The notes under the pieces were generated by a model. That model saw only the letters and a program-made list of their open reading frames with translations. It was not told the origin of the DNA and searched no databases. A DNA stretch of 64,000 nucleotides, from the NCBI RefSeq assembly GCF_946190065.1, contig NZ_CAMHZD010000002.1:116194-180193 (forward strand), given 5' to 3'. This DNA is from Streptococcus mitis. Its GTDB lineage: Bacteria > Bacillota > Bacilli > Lactobacillales > Streptococcaceae. The position numbers were made by a program, and so were the translations under genes. Numbering within the stretch: position 1 is the stretch's first letter; each line of letters begins with the position of its first letter. Positions 38,829-48,347 of the stretch are shown piece by piece.

Positions 38829-41447
38829 TTACAATTTACCTGCTACTGCATCCAACAATTCTTGGATCTTAGCTTGATTGCTTCCTCCTGCCATGGCCAT
38901 GTCTGGTTTACCACCACCACGTCCATCGACGATTGGTGCCAATTCTTTGACAAGGTTTCCTGCATGAAGGTCTTTTGTTTTGCTTGCTACAAGGACATTG
39001 ACTTTGTCACCGATAGCGGCAACTAGGACAAGAAGATCAGAGTAGTCTTTTTGTTTCCAGTTATCTGCAAAAGTACGAAGGGCACCAGCATCTGATACAG
39101 ATACTTGGCTAGCGATATAACGGTGACCGTTGACTTCCTTAACATCCTTGAAGATGTCGCCTGCAGCTGCAGCTGCGGCTTTTTCTTTCAACTCAGCATT
39201 TTCTTTTTGAAGTTGACGAAGTTGTTCTTGTAGTCCTTCTACCTTGTGAGGGACTTCCTTGACTTGAGGTGCTTTCAAGGTTGCTGCGACAGCTTTAAGA
39301 GCGTCTTCTTGTTCACGGTAGGCTTCAAAGGCTTCCTTACCAGTCACTGCCAAGATACGACGAGTTCCTGATCCGATACCTTCTTCTTTGACAATCTTGA
39401 AGAGACCAATCTCAGAAGTGTTGCCAACGTGGGTACCACCACAAAGCTCGATAGAGTAGTCACCGATAGTAACAACACGGACTTCCTTACCGTATTTCTC
39501 ACCAAAGAGGGCCATAGCTCCCATTTCTTTAGCAGTATCAATATCCGTTTCAACTGTCTTCACTTCAAGAGCTTCCCAGATTTTTTCGTTGACTTGCTGT
39601 TCAATCGCACGCAATTCTTCTGCAGTTACTGCTTGGAAATGGGTAAAGTCAAAGCGAAGGAATTCGACTTCATTAAGAGATCCTGCTTGTGTTGCGTGGT
39701 TTCCAAGGATATTGTGAAGGGTAGCGTGAAGCAAGTGAGTCGCAGTGTGGTTTTTCATAACACGGTGACGACGATTTGTATCAATTGCCAAAGTGTATTC
39801 TTGGTTCAAAGCAAGTGGTGCAAGGACTTCAACTGTATGAAGAGCTTGTCCGTTTGGTGCTTTTTGAACATTGGTCACAGTAGCCACAACCTTACCTGAC
39901 TCATCCAAGATTTGTCCGTGGTCAGCGACCTGTCCACCCATTTCAGCATAGAATGGCGTTTCCGCAAAGATAAGAGAGGCAGTTCCTTCTGATACAGCTT
40001 CTACTTCTGCATTGTCAGCCACGATAGCCACCAATTTAGAAGACAATTGGCTAGCATTGTAGTTGAAGACACTTTCTACAGTGATGTTTTGAAGGGTTTC
40101 ATTTTGCATACCCATTGAGCCACCCTTGACAGCTGAGGCACGCGCTCGCTCTTGCTGTTCTTTCATGGCTGCTTCAAAGCCTTCACGGTCCACACTCATA
40201 CCAGCTTCTTCAGCGATTTCTTCAGTCAATTCAACTGGGAATCCATAAGTGTCATAGAGTTTGAATACATCTGAACCAGCGATAACCGTTTGACCTTTTT
40301 CTTTCAAGTCTGCTACAATACCTTGGGCAAAGTGTTGACCTGAGTGAAGGGTACGAGCAAATGATTCTTCTTCGCTCTTAACGATTTTTTCGATAAAGTC
40401 ACGTTTTTCAAGCACTTCTGGGTAGTAGCTTTCCATGATTTTACCAACAGTTGGAACCAATTTGTAAAGGAAAGGCTCGTTGATTCCCAATTTTTGACCA
40501 TGCATAGAGGCACGGCGGAGAAGACGGCGAAGGACATAACCACGACCCTCATTTCCTGGAAGGGCACCATCACCGATGGCAAATGACAATGAACGGATGT
40601 GGTCTGCGATGACCTTGAAGCTCATGTTATCACCATCTTGATCATAGACCTTACCAGACAATTTCTCCACTTCACGAATGATTGGCATGAAGAGGTCTGT
40701 TTCAAAGTTTGTCTTAGCCCCTTGGATAACTGCCACCAAACGCTCCAAACCAGCGCCCGTATCAATGTTCTTGTGTGGCAATTCCTTGTATTCGCTACGA
40801 GGAACAGCAGGGTCTGCGTTAAATTGTGACAAAACGATGTTCCAGATTTCGATATAGCGGTCGTTCTCAATATCTTCTGCAAGAAGACGAATACCAATAT
40901 TTTCTGGGTCAAAAGCTTCTCCACGATCAAAGAAAATCTCTGTATCAGGTCCAGAAGGCCCCGCACCGATTTCCCAGAAGTTGTCCTCTATTGGAATCAA
41001 GTGACTGGGATCCACTCCTACTTCAATCCAACGGTTGTATGAATCTTTATCATCTGGATAGTAGGTCATGTAAAGTTTCTCAGCTGGAAAGTCAAACCAT
41101 TCTGGGCTTGTCAAAAGCTCATAAGCCCAAGTAATCGCTTCGTCACGGAAGTAATCCCCGATAGAGAAGTTCCCCAACATTTCAAACATGGTATGGTGAC
41201 GAGCAGTTTTCCCTACGTTTTCGATATCGTTGGTACGGATAGCCTTTTGCGCATTAGTAATACGTGGATTTTCAGGGATAATAGTTCCGTCAAAGTATTT
41301 CTTAAGGGTTGCTACCCCAGAGTTGATCCACAAAAGAGTTGGGTCATTTACAGGAACCAAGCTCACTGATGGTTCTACAGAGTGACCTTTGGTCGCCCAG
41401 AAATCAAGCCACATTTGGCGTACTTGTGCACTAGATAGTTGTTTCAT
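38829..41447 (-). CDS. alaS: Alanyl-tRNA synthetase
   Basis: An 872-residue class II synthetase. The aminoacylation core has [18 protein letters not shown] and [13 protein letters not shown]. The editing domain has the zinc ligands [11 protein letters not shown] and [13 protein letters not shown]. The oligomerisation/C-Ala region includes a coiled coil ([20 protein letters not shown]) and the [15 protein letters not shown] motif. Start has GGAGACAAC before ATG. It follows the LURP-one gene by 21 bp, and both lie behind one alanine-type T-box. Confidence 0.98.
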   Translation of the reverse strand: MKQLSSAQVRQMWLDFWATKGHSVEPSVSLVPVNDPTLLWINSGVATLKKYFDGTIIPENPRITNAQKAIRTNDIENVGKTARHHTMFEMLGNFSIGDYFRDEAITWAYELLTSPEWFDFPAEKLYMTYYPDDKDSYNRWIEVGVDPSHLIPIEDNFWEIGAGPSGPDTEIFFDRGEAFDPENIGIRLLAEDIENDRYIEIWNIVLSQFNADPAVPRSEYKELPHKNIDTGAGLERLVAVIQGAKTNFETDLFMPIIREVEKLSGKVYDQDGDNMSFKVIADHIRSLSFAIGDGALPGNEGRGYVLRRLLRRASMHGQKLGINEPFLYKLVPTVGKIMESYYPEVLEKRDFIEKIVKSEEESFARTLHSGQHFAQGIVADLKEKGQTVIAGSDVFKLYDTYGFPVELTEEIAEEAGMSVDREGFEAAMKEQQERARASAVKGGSMGMQNETLQNITVESVFNYNASQLSSKLVAIVADNAEVEAVSEGTASLIFAETPFYAEMGGQVADHGQILDESGKVVATVTNVQKAPNGQALHTVEVLAPLALNQEYTLAIDTNRRHRVMKNHTATHLLHATLHNILGNHATQAGSLNEVEFLRFDFTHFQAVTAEELRAIEQQVNEKIWEALEVKTVETDIDTAKEMGAMALFGEKYGKEVRVVTIGDYSIELCGGTHVGNTSEIGLFKIVKEEGIGSGTRRILAVTGKEAFEAYREQEDALKAVAATLKAPQVKEVPHKVEGLQEQLRQLQKENAELKEKAAAAAAGDIFKDVKEVNGHRYIASQVSVSDAGALRTFADNWKQKDYSDLLVLVAAIGDKVNVLVASKTKDLHAGNLVKELAPIVDGRGGGKPDMAMAGGSNQAKIQELLDAVAGKL

Positions 41448-41468
41448 GTTGTCTCCTTATTTACTTGT

Positions 41469-41954
41469 TTAATGTGATTGGCTTTCCAGCATTTCCACAT
41501 AGTCAATCGCGACACAGAGGGAAATGACTAGGTCTGCATAAGCGTCCTCCTGAACCGTTACGGTATAGGTAGAGGTCAGATGGAAGAGTTCCTTCTTAAT
41601 TTCTGCAATCATCTGATCACGATCATCCAGCAATTTGAAATTCAAATCCCAGATATTGCCCTCGATACGAAGACCCAGATTATCAAACTCATACTTATCT
41701 CGCCAGAAGGTCAACTTCTTACGAATGACAAAACTCGAGCCATCCCTAAGCTGAATCTCAAAACGAGGAAGCAAGGTCAAGATTTCTTTACTAATCTGAC
41801 TGACCTGTTCTCCATTAGCGTCATAAATAGTAAAAGTTTTAGGAATCTTAAAAAATGATCCCTCCACCTGATAGGCGATTTCTCCCCTGTCATCCTTGAT
41901 AGCGAAGCGTTCGCCTCCAAGACGAAATTTTTGTTTGACAAGAAATGTTTTCAT
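41469..41954 (-). CDS. LURP-one-related family protein
   Basis: A 161-residue protein rich in beta strands. Its repeated pattern (FLVKQKFRLGGERFAIKDDRGEIAYQVEGSFF, then KTFTIYDANGEQVSQISK) is that of LURP-one/Tubby-C-like domains, a 12-stranded barrel around a hydrophobic helix. Biochemical role is unknown in bacteria. It starts at 41954 after GGAGGTGTTG. It is the first gene after the T-box, so it should be induced with alaS when alanine is short. That arrangement is the only clue to function. Confidence 0.8.
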   Translation of the reverse strand: MKTFLVKQKFRLGGERFAIKDDRGEIAYQVEGSFFKIPKTFTIYDANGEQVSQISKEILTLLPRFEIQLRDGSSFVIRKKLTFWRDKYEFDNLGLRIEGNIWDLNFKLLDDRDQMIAEIKKELFHLTSTYTVTVQEDAYADLVISLCVAIDYVEMLESQSH

Positions 41955-41969
41955 CAACACCTCCAAAAA

Positions 41970-42146
41970 TCAAAAGACAAGCTCATATCACGAAGGGCGA
42001 AAAACCGCGGTACCACCTTCATTCAATGAACTTGTCATTCTCTTGTTCTTATGCAATTGTTAAATTGAGTAGCATGACTTCCTCGCTTAGATGGCTCGCA
42101 GCACCGCCATTTCTCTGGACTAAGATGATTGAAAATCAATTCTCAA
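41970..42146 (-). promoter_or_regulatory. T-box leader controlling LURP-one gene and alaS
   Basis: The minus strand carries the T-box core GGTGGTACCGCGG (42005-42017), followed by a terminator whose long stem pairs GACAAGTTCAT with ATGAGCTTGTC and ends in TTTTGATTTTT. T-box riboswitches read uncharged tRNA and prevent termination. A GCT triplet at 42071-42073 is a possible alanine specifier, but the specifier loop was not modelled. The downstream alaS makes tRNA-Ala the expected ligand. Confidence 0.9.
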
Positions 42147-42153
42147 CTTTATT

Positions 42154-42182
42154 ATTATATCGTTTTTTTAAGTCTGCGTCAA
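42154..42182 (-). promoter_or_regulatory. Promoter of the T-box-alaS unit
   Basis: TTGACG (42177-42182) and TATAAT (42154-42159) with a 17-bp spacer on the minus strand. Confidence 0.87.
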
Positions 42183-42227
42183 CTGGGAATGATTCCTATT
42201 TAAATAACCCATTACCTACATCTCAGA

Positions 42228-42479
42228 TTACTTTTTCAGAATATATTTTTTCTTACTGCTATCACTCTTTTTATCCCAACTTTTATCCAAAAGTTTTGAA
42301 TTGTTAAAGATAGCTACGCAAATATTTGCAAATATAAAGTTTCCTATCACCAAATATATAGACTCAGTTGTTAGGTATTGTCGATCCAAACCATCCTTTA
42401 GATAAAATAGTATATATGTTTGCTGAACAGTCAAAAAGGTTGGCCAGAAACTTTTTTTGAAAAAAGTAGACACTTTCAT
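42228..42479 (-). CDS. Small membrane protein of unknown function
   Basis: An 83-residue frame with two hydrophobic segments (about 11-27, FWPTFLTVQQTYILFYL, and about 43-60, YLVIGNFIFANICVAIF) and a strongly basic C-terminus (KKSDSSKKKYILKK). I do not recognise the family. A good promoter stands 35 bp upstream, but the ribosome binding site is poor (AGCGG at best). It stands alone between the T-box promoter and potD. Real gene status is likely but not certain. Confidence 0.55.
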   Translation of the reverse strand: MKVSTFFKKSFWPTFLTVQQTYILFYLKDGLDRQYLTTESIYLVIGNFIFANICVAIFNNSKLLDKSWDKKSDSSKKKYILKK

Positions 42480-42511
42480 TGTTTGTTACCGCTTTCTGTA
42501 AGGTTAAGCTT

Positions 42512-42540
42512 AGTATACTACTAGGTAAGCAAATAAGCAA
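42512..42540 (-). promoter_or_regulatory. Promoter of the small membrane protein gene
   Basis: TTGCTT (42535-42540) and TATACT (42512-42517) with a 17-bp spacer on the minus strand. Confidence 0.65.
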
Positions 42541-42582
42541 CTATCATAGAAAAACATACAGTTACAAAAATCGACTTTTACA

Positions 42583-42615
42583 TAAAAAAACGAACCAGCT
42601 TGACTGATTCGTTTT
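42583..42615 (-). terminator. Terminator after potD
   Basis: Minus-strand stem ACGAATCAG with CTGGTTCGT, followed by TTTTTTTAT; it starts about 10 bp after the potD stop. Confidence 0.88.
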
Positions 42616-42626
42616 CTTACGTTCTC

Positions 42627-43697
42627 CTACTTCCGATACATTTTAAATTGTAGGAAAAGGTCGCTATATTTTCCTGTCCATTTATGATCAAATTTCTCAT
42701 AAACTTCTAGGTGTTTCATGGTTTCAGCATCTGGATAGAAGGCTTTGTCTTCTTTTTTCTCCTCTGGGAGCAATTCCTTAGCTGGTAGGTTTGGTGTTGA
42801 ATAACCGACATACTCTGCATTTTTAAGAGCATTTTCAGGTTTCAACATAAAGTTGATAAAGGCATAGGCGGCATCTTGGTTTTTGACTGTTTTGGGAATG
42901 ACCATATTATCAAACCAAAGGTTGCTGGCTTCTGTCGGTACCACATAGCGTAGATTTTCGTTTTTTTCTAGCATTTGGCTGGCTTCACCAGAGAAGGTCA
43001 CACCGATAGCAGCGTTGTTCTGGATCATGTAGCCCTTCATCTCATCCGCCACAATAGCCTTGATATTTGGAGTCAGTTTGTAGAGCTTATCAACTGTCTC
43101 TTCCAACTGCTGGGTATCCTTGGAGTTGAGGCTGTAGCCGAGGGAATTTAGTCCGAGTCCCAGCACCTCACGCGCCCCATCAAAGAGCATGATAGAGTTC
43201 TTATACTCTGGCTTCCAGAGGTCATCCCAATGCTCAGGCGCTTCCTCTACCATGGTTTCATTGTAGACAATTCCCAAGGTTCCCCAGAAGTAAGGAATGG
43301 AGAATTTATTGCCTGGGTCAAAGGACTGGTTGAGAAACTCTGGTCCGATATTTTCAAGACCTTCAAGTTTTGAATAGTCAAGCGGAACCAAGAGATCTTC
43401 GTCCTTCATCTTGTTAATCATGTATTCACTAGGAATGGCAATATCATAGGTCGTTCCACCCTGCTTAATCTTTGTATACATGGCTTCGTTGGAGTCAAAG
43501 GTCTCATACTGGACTTGGATTCCTGTCTCTTCTGTAAACTGAGTCAAGAGTTCTGGATCGATATAGTCTCCCCAGTTGTAGATAACCAATTTTTGACTAT
43601 CTCGGCTATTGATTTTACTATCTAGATGCGTCGCAATTCCCCACAAGACCAGGATAATGGCTGCAATTCCTGCTAAAAATGAATAGAGTTTTTTCAT
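42627..43697 (-). CDS. potD: Spermidine/putrescine ABC transporter substrate-binding protein
   Basis: A 356-residue extracytoplasmic binding protein. The N-terminal hydrophobic segment (about 5-24, FLAGIAAIILVLWGIATHL) has no lipobox Cys, so it is an uncleaved anchor or an ordinary signal. The mature part has LVIYNWGDYIDPELL and polyamine-type GTTYDIAIPSEYMI. It captures polyamines for PotABC. Its ATG overlaps the potC stop by four bases. Last gene of murB-potABCD. Confidence 0.94.
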   Translation of the reverse strand: MKKLYSFLAGIAAIILVLWGIATHLDSKINSRDSQKLVIYNWGDYIDPELLTQFTEETGIQVQYETFDSNEAMYTKIKQGGTTYDIAIPSEYMINKMKDEDLLVPLDYSKLEGLENIGPEFLNQSFDPGNKFSIPYFWGTLGIVYNETMVEEAPEHWDDLWKPEYKNSIMLFDGAREVLGLGLNSLGYSLNSKDTQQLEETVDKLYKLTPNIKAIVADEMKGYMIQNNAAIGVTFSGEASQMLEKNENLRYVVPTEASNLWFDNMVIPKTVKNQDAAYAFINFMLKPENALKNAEYVGYSTPNLPAKELLPEEKKEDKAFYPDAETMKHLEVYEKFDHKWTGKYSDLFLQFKMYRK

Positions 43698-44467
43698 GCT
43701 TGCTCCTCCTTCTCACGTGAGATAAAGTAATAACCAACAACTAGGATAATACTAAAGAGAAAGACGAGGGCAGACAGGGCATTGATTTCTAGCGAAATCC
43801 CCTTGCGAGCACGAGAGTAAATCTCGACTGACAGCGTTGAAAAGCCATTTCCCGTTACAAAGAAGGTCACAGCAAAGTCATCTAGCGAATAGGTGAAGGC
43901 CATGAAATAACCTGCAATGATAGATGGAGTCAGGTAAGGAAGCATGATTTCCTTGAACATCTGAAATTGACTGGCTCCCAAGTCATAGGCCGCATGAATC
44001 ATGTCCCCATTCATTTCCTTGAGTCGAGGCAAGACCATCAAGACCACGATAGGGATGGAAAAGGCCACATGACTAGATAGAACGGTCAAAAAGCCAAGCG
44101 AAAACTTGAGTTGAGTAAAAAGAATCAAGAAGCTCGCACCAATCATAACATCAGGCGCAACCATGAGGATATTATTGAGTGATAGAAAGGCTTCTTGGTA
44201 TTTCTTACGAGACTGGTAAATGTAAATGGCACCGAAAGTCCCGATAATGGTCGCAATCAAGGCTGACAGAAAGGCCAAGAAAAAGGTCTGAGTCACAATC
44301 AACATAAGGCGACCATCGCCAAACATGGTTTTAAAATGGCTCAAGCTAAAGCCTGTAAAGCTGTTCATGTCGTTGCCTGCATTAAAGGCGTAGCCAATCA
44401 AGTAAAAAATCGGCAGGTAGAGGACAAGAAAGACCAGTCCCAGATAAAGGTTGGCAAATTTTTTCAT
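43694..44467 (-). CDS. potC: Spermidine/putrescine ABC transporter permease PotC
   Basis: A 257-residue permease with six membrane helices and the EAA-type loop HAAYDLGASQFQMFKEIMLP that contacts the PotA ATPase. Start set at 44467, where ATGA overlaps the potB stop. The nine-codon upstream extension lies inside potB. Works with PotB to import polyamines. Confidence 0.95.
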   Translation of the reverse strand: MKKFANLYLGLVFLVLYLPIFYLIGYAFNAGNDMNSFTGFSLSHFKTMFGDGRLMLIVTQTFFLAFLSALIATIIGTFGAIYIYQSRKKYQEAFLSLNNILMVAPDVMIGASFLILFTQLKFSLGFLTVLSSHVAFSIPIVVLMVLPRLKEMNGDMIHAAYDLGASQFQMFKEIMLPYLTPSIIAGYFMAFTYSLDDFAVTFFVTGNGFSTLSVEIYSRARKGISLEINALSALVFLFSIILVVGYYFISREKEEQA

Positions 44468-45270
44468 CGTTCTCTCCTTTCCTTGGTCACCCACATGGTG
44501 ATGAACATGGTCAGGATGAGAATTACACCGATGGTAGAACCCATACCGTAGTTGTCATTGGTCAGGAAGTTCTGCTCAATGGCTGTCCCCAAGGTGATAA
44601 CACGGTTCCCACCAATCAAGCGTGTCAGCATGAAGAGACTTAAGCTAGGGATAAAGACGGATTGAACCCCACTTCTCACACCATTCATAGACAGAGGGAA
44701 GATGACATGACGGAAGGTCTCCCACTTGGTCGCACCCAAGTCATAGCTGGCATTGATAAGATTGTTATCCATATCGTCCAAGACATTGAAAATGGGCAAA
44801 ATCATAAAGGGAAGCTCGATATAACTTGCGACAAAGATAAAGGAGAAATCGGTAAAGAGTAACTGTTGCGAACCGATTCCGATAAATTCCAAAAATTGGT
44901 TGATAGAGCCATTTTGACCAAAAATCCCGATAAAAGCATAGGCCTTGAGGAGCAAATTGATCCAAGTCGGCAGGATAATCAGCATGAGCCAGAGTTGACG
45001 GTGCTTGAGACGGGTTAAGAAGAGGGCTGTCGGATAGCTGATGAGCAGGGTCACAAAGGTCACAATACCTGCATAAAGCACTGAGTTAAAACTCATTTTG
45101 AGATAAGTCAAGTTTTGTGACGCAAAGTAGGACTTATAATTTTCTAAACTGAACTGGCCTTCAATGTTGAAAAAGGATTGACCGAAAATCAATACCAAGG
45201 GTGCAAAGACAAAGAGGGCAATCCAAAGCATGTAGGGCACTACAAAGAGTTTAGAGCTTGTTTTCTTCAT
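44464..45270 (-). CDS. potB: Spermidine/putrescine ABC transporter permease PotB
   Basis: A 268-residue permease with six membrane helices and the EAA loop [20 protein letters not shown]. Start set at 45270, inside the end of potA (20-bp overlap), with GGAGGAAAGAG just before ATG. It forms the import channel with PotC. Confidence 0.95.
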   Translation of the reverse strand: MKKTSSKLFVVPYMLWIALFVFAPLVLIFGQSFFNIEGQFSLENYKSYFASQNLTYLKMSFNSVLYAGIVTFVTLLISYPTALFLTRLKHRQLWLMLIILPTWINLLLKAYAFIGIFGQNGSINQFLEFIGIGSQQLLFTDFSFIFVASYIELPFMILPIFNVLDDMDNNLINASYDLGATKWETFRHVIFPLSMNGVRSGVQSVFIPSLSLFMLTRLIGGNRVITLGTAIEQNFLTNDNYGMGSTIGVILILTMFITMWVTKERRER

Positions 45271-46408
45271 CTCTTTCCTCCTCGATTGCATTGATTAGAC
45301 CTGCTTCTTGCTCTTCGATTTCCACGTATTCTTCGATACGAGCATCAAACTCTTCTTCAGTTTCGTTGAGACGCATGATGTGGATGTCTTCTGGTTCAAA
45401 GTCCAGACCGATTTCCTCACCCACGATGGCCTTACGAGTCGAGTGGATCATCCATTCATTTCCAAGTTCGTCATAAGCGATAATTTCATAGTGCACCCCA
45501 CGGAAGAGCTGAGTATCAACCTTAACTTGTAGCTTGCCTTCTTCAGGAAGGGTAATACGCAAGTCCTCTGGACGAATCACGACTTCGACTGGTTCATTTG
45601 GCTTCATCCCACCATCGACCGCTTCAAATCGTTTGCCGTTAAACTCAACCAAGTAGTCCTCAATCATGGTACCTGGCAAGATATTTGACTCACCGATAAA
45701 GGTGGCAACAAAGTGATTGATCGGCTCATCGTAGATGTCCACAGGTGTTCCAGACTGGACAATCTCGCCATCATTCATGACGAAAATCCAGTCACTCATG
45801 GCAAGAGCTTCTTCCTGATCGTGAGTGACAAAGACAAAGGTAATGCCCAATCGTTGTTGCAGTTCACGCAGTTCATACTGCATGTCTGTTCGCAATTTCA
45901 AGTCCAGCGCTGACAAGGGCTCATCCAACAAAACCACACGGGGTTGGTTGATGATAGCACGGGCAATGGCCACACGCTGACGTTGTCCTCCAGAAAGTTT
46001 GCGGATGGAACGTTTTTCATAACCTTCCAACTGAACCATCTTGAGAACTTCAGTAACGCGTTGCTCAATTTCTTTCTTGTCAATTTTACGCAAGCGAAGT
46101 GGAAAAGCAACATTTTCAAACACATTCATATGTGGGAACAAGGCATAGGATTGGAAGACCGTATGGACATCTCGCTTGTTGGTTGGGATGTCATTGATGC
46201 GGACACCGTCCAGTAAAATATCTCCTGTCGTCGCATCCAGTAAACCTGCAATGATGTTTAGGATGGTTGATTTTCCTGAACCTGATGCGCCTAGAAGGGT
46301 ATAGAATTTCCCTTCTTCCAACTCAAAGTTGATGTCTTTGAGAACCTTGGTGTTGCTGTCTTCAAAAACTTTAGAGACGTTTTTGAATTCAATAATTGGT
46401 TTTTTCAA
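45251..46408 (-). CDS. potA: Spermidine/putrescine ABC transporter ATP-binding protein
   Basis: A 385-residue importer ATPase: Walker [10 protein letters not shown], signature LSGGQRQR, Walker [13 protein letters not shown], switch His in VTHDQEEAL, then a TOBE-type domain (from about 265) and an acidic tail rich in Glu. The start is TTG at 46408, read in [10 protein letters not shown]. An out-of-frame ATG eight bases upstream is nearer the AAGGA site and opens an 8-codon frame that overlaps it. It follows murB by 159 bp, with a foldable RNA element between. Confidence 0.95.
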   Translation of the reverse strand: MKKPIIEFKNVSKVFEDSNTKVLKDINFELEEGKFYTLLGASGSGKSTILNIIAGLLDATTGDILLDGVRINDIPTNKRDVHTVFQSYALFPHMNVFENVAFPLRLRKIDKKEIEQRVTEVLKMVQLEGYEKRSIRKLSGGQRQRVAIARAIINQPRVVLLDEPLSALDLKLRTDMQYELRELQQRLGITFVFVTHDQEEALAMSDWIFVMNDGEIVQSGTPVDIYDEPINHFVATFIGESNILPGTMIEDYLVEFNGKRFEAVDGGMKPNEPVEVVIRPEDLRITLPEEGKLQVKVDTQLFRGVHYEIIAYDELGNEWMIHSTRKAIVGEEIGLDFEPEDIHIMRLNETEEEFDARIEEYVEIEEQEAGLINAIEEERDEENKL

Positions 46409-46459
46409 TTGTCATTTATTCCTTCTTTTTCATAGATTAACAGATCAAGGCTCTGTCAG

Positions 46460-46550
46460 GCCGCTACTACCTCGTGTAGGAGATTGAACTGCCTACATTC
46501 TTCTGCACTAACGATAGGCTTTCACCCCCTTTCCATGACATAGTAGCAGC
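46460..46550 (-). other. Candidate structured RNA element between murB and potA
   Basis: On the minus strand GCTGCTACTA (46541-46550) can pair with TAGTAGCGGC (46460-46469), ten base pairs with one G-U. Inside are a hairpin TGTAGG/CCTACA (46492-46497 and 46475-46480) and a GGT-GAAA-GCC mini-stem, giving a multi-branched shape. No terminator T run follows. I do not recognise it as a known riboswitch. It lies in the leader of potA, so translation control or processing is possible. Hand-folded only. Confidence 0.45.
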
Positions 46551-46567
46551 TTTTCAAATACCGCTTC

Positions 46568-47473
46568 CTACTTGCTTTCACCTAAAATACGGACTTCTCT
46601 CTCAAGAGTGACGCCAGAGTGTTCCTTGACTTTTTCAATCACAGACTCAATCAAGTCCTCGTAGTCTTTAGCCGTTCCGTCAGCAACATTGATCATAAAT
46701 CCTGCGTGCTTTTCAGACACTTCAACACCACCGATACGATAGCCTTTCAAGCCAGCTTCTGAAATTAATTGACCTGCAAAATGCCCGACTGGACGCTTAA
46801 AGACCGAACCACAAGATGGATATTCTAAAGGTTGCTTGAGTTCACGTAGATGCGTCAAGCGGTCCATTTCTTGCTTGATAACCTGATGGTTTCCTGGAGC
46901 AAGGGCAAATTTAGCTGACAAGACAATTGCACCAGACTCTTGAATGACTGAGTGGCGGTAACCAAAAGCCAGGTCCTTGGCAGACAGAGTCTCGATTTCT
47001 CCATCCTTGGTCAAGACCTTACAAGACTGTAAGATATGGGAAATCTCGCCACCATAAGCGCCCGCATTCATAAAGACAGCACCACCAACACTTCCTGGAA
47101 TGCCACAAGCAAACTCAAAGCCAGTCAAACTATGACGAAGGGCAATGCGAGTTGTTTCAATCAAGTTGGCACCAGCTTCTGCTTCAATGGTATAGCCATC
47201 AACGGAAACGTTATTAAGCTTGTCACATAAGATGACAAATCCACGAATTCCACCATCACGAACGATGATGTTGCTGGCATTTCCAAGCACCATCCAAGGG
47301 ATCTTTTCTTGATTAGCAAATTTAACAAGGCGAGCCAACTCAAAACGATTTCGTGGAAAGACCAGATAATCAGCCTCTCCACCTACTTTTGTATAACTAT
47401 AGCTATGCAAGGGTTCTTTAAAACGGATATCAATTCCTTCTAAAATTTCAAGTATTTTTTCTCTTACTGACAT
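46568..47473 (-). CDS. murB: UDP-N-acetylenolpyruvoylglucosamine reductase
   Basis: A 301-residue FAD enzyme. It has the FAD domain with [35 protein letters not shown], the catalytic Ser region [11 protein letters not shown] and the C-terminal [19 protein letters not shown]. The GAYG and lack of the third-domain Tyr loop place it with the type II (Gram-positive) enzymes. It makes UDP-MurNAc. AAGGAAGAGTACC precedes ATG. No terminator separates it from potA, so polyamine uptake is probably co-transcribed with it. Confidence 0.97.
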   Translation of the reverse strand: MSVREKILEILEGIDIRFKEPLHSYSYTKVGGEADYLVFPRNRFELARLVKFANQEKIPWMVLGNASNIIVRDGGIRGFVILCDKLNNVSVDGYTIEAEAGANLIETTRIALRHSLTGFEFACGIPGSVGGAVFMNAGAYGGEISHILQSCKVLTKDGEIETLSAKDLAFGYRHSVIQESGAIVLSAKFALAPGNHQVIKQEMDRLTHLRELKQPLEYPSCGSVFKRPVGHFAGQLISEAGLKGYRIGGVEVSEKHAGFMINVADGTAKDYEDLIESVIEKVKEHSGVTLEREVRILGESK

Positions 47474-47502
47474 GGTACTCTTCCTTTTACAAAATTCATT
47501 CC

Positions 47503-47508
47503 ATTATA
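47503..47508 (-). promoter_or_regulatory. Extended -10 promoter of murB-potABCD
   Basis: TGGTATAAT on the minus strand, 30 bp before the murB ATG; the -35 is weak. Confidence 0.65.
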
Positions 47509-47559
47509 CCATTTTTATGACCATTTGACGACCCTAAAAAGACCTTGGGCTTATTTTAA

Positions 47560-47585
47560 ACAAAAAAGAGGTTTCCCCCCTTTTC
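47560..47585 (-). terminator. Terminator after the YhfC-family gene
   Basis: Minus-strand AAAAGGGG with CCTCTTTT (one G-U) around a short GGAAA loop, then TT and G-T rich sequence. It is directly adjacent to the stop codon. Confidence 0.75.
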
Positions 47586-48338
47586 TTATGATTTTTTACA
47601 AAAGATTGCCTTTGTTCCATAGGCAACTAGGATCAGTTCAACTAGTAGAATGACTTCGACTAAGACTGGACTTGTCAGCCAGCCAACTTGGGCTAGAGAT
47701 GGTGCCAGGTCAAAGAAGGCATGTAGTCCATAGGCCGCTAGGAGATAAATCCATTTCTTCTGGCGAACAGCTTGGTAAACCCAAACAGTCAAAAGCAATT
47801 GGAAACCTAGAGCCAAAATTCGCTCAAAACCAAGCAAATAAATCTGCCAGACAGAAAGTGACTGAATGGTTTTTAACATATTTTCAGACAGCAATTGCAT
47901 AACCTGTGGATTCTGAGTTTGAACTGCCGAAAGCACGATATAGAGATTAATCAAACTGGTAAGGCCTAGGAAAATCAATTCCAAGCCACCATGCCCCAGT
48001 CCATAGGCCAAGGCGTCTGCCTTTTCCAAATTTCTCTTTTTCTCCAACCATTTGAAAAAAACAAGACGAGCTGTTTCCTCAAAAAAGGCTGCCATGGCTA
48101 GGCCATAGATGATATAGACAAGTGGATGATCCTGCAAGAGGGCAATACTGCCGTCTTTTTGAGGATGCAAAACCAAGATATGCACTAGTTTTTCTAAAAT
48201 CTGCGAAGAGACAAAGAAGGCAACAGCCCCCAAGCCCAAGACAGCTAAATTAATCTGGTATTTCTTTTTGGCATACCAAATGCTCCCTATCAAGAAAGCT
48301 AGCAACAGCACCATGGTAATAATGATATGAATGGTCAT
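47586..48338 (-). CDS. YhfC-family intramembrane glutamic-type protease (CPBP superfamily)
   Basis: A 250-residue protein with about seven membrane helices. It has the paired-Glu motif FFEETARLVFF (near residue 88) and GHGGLELIFLG (near 117), then a His-containing helix HAFFDLAP, as in YhfC proteins and distant CAAX/CPBP proteases. Substrates are unknown; relatives are often tied to bacteriocin immunity or maturation. Nine bases after budA on the same strand, so the two form a small operon. Protease activity is a family-level prediction. Confidence 0.75.
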   Translation of the reverse strand: MTIHIIITMVLLLAFLIGSIWYAKKKYQINLAVLGLGAVAFFVSSQILEKLVHILVLHPQKDGSIALLQDHPLVYIIYGLAMAAFFEETARLVFFKWLEKKRNLEKADALAYGLGHGGLELIFLGLTSLINLYIVLSAVQTQNPQVMQLLSENMLKTIQSLSVWQIYLLGFERILALGFQLLLTVWVYQAVRQKKWIYLLAAYGLHAFFDLAPSLAQVGWLTSPVLVEVILLVELILVAYGTKAIFCKKS

Positions 48339-48347
48339 TTTCTTCTC

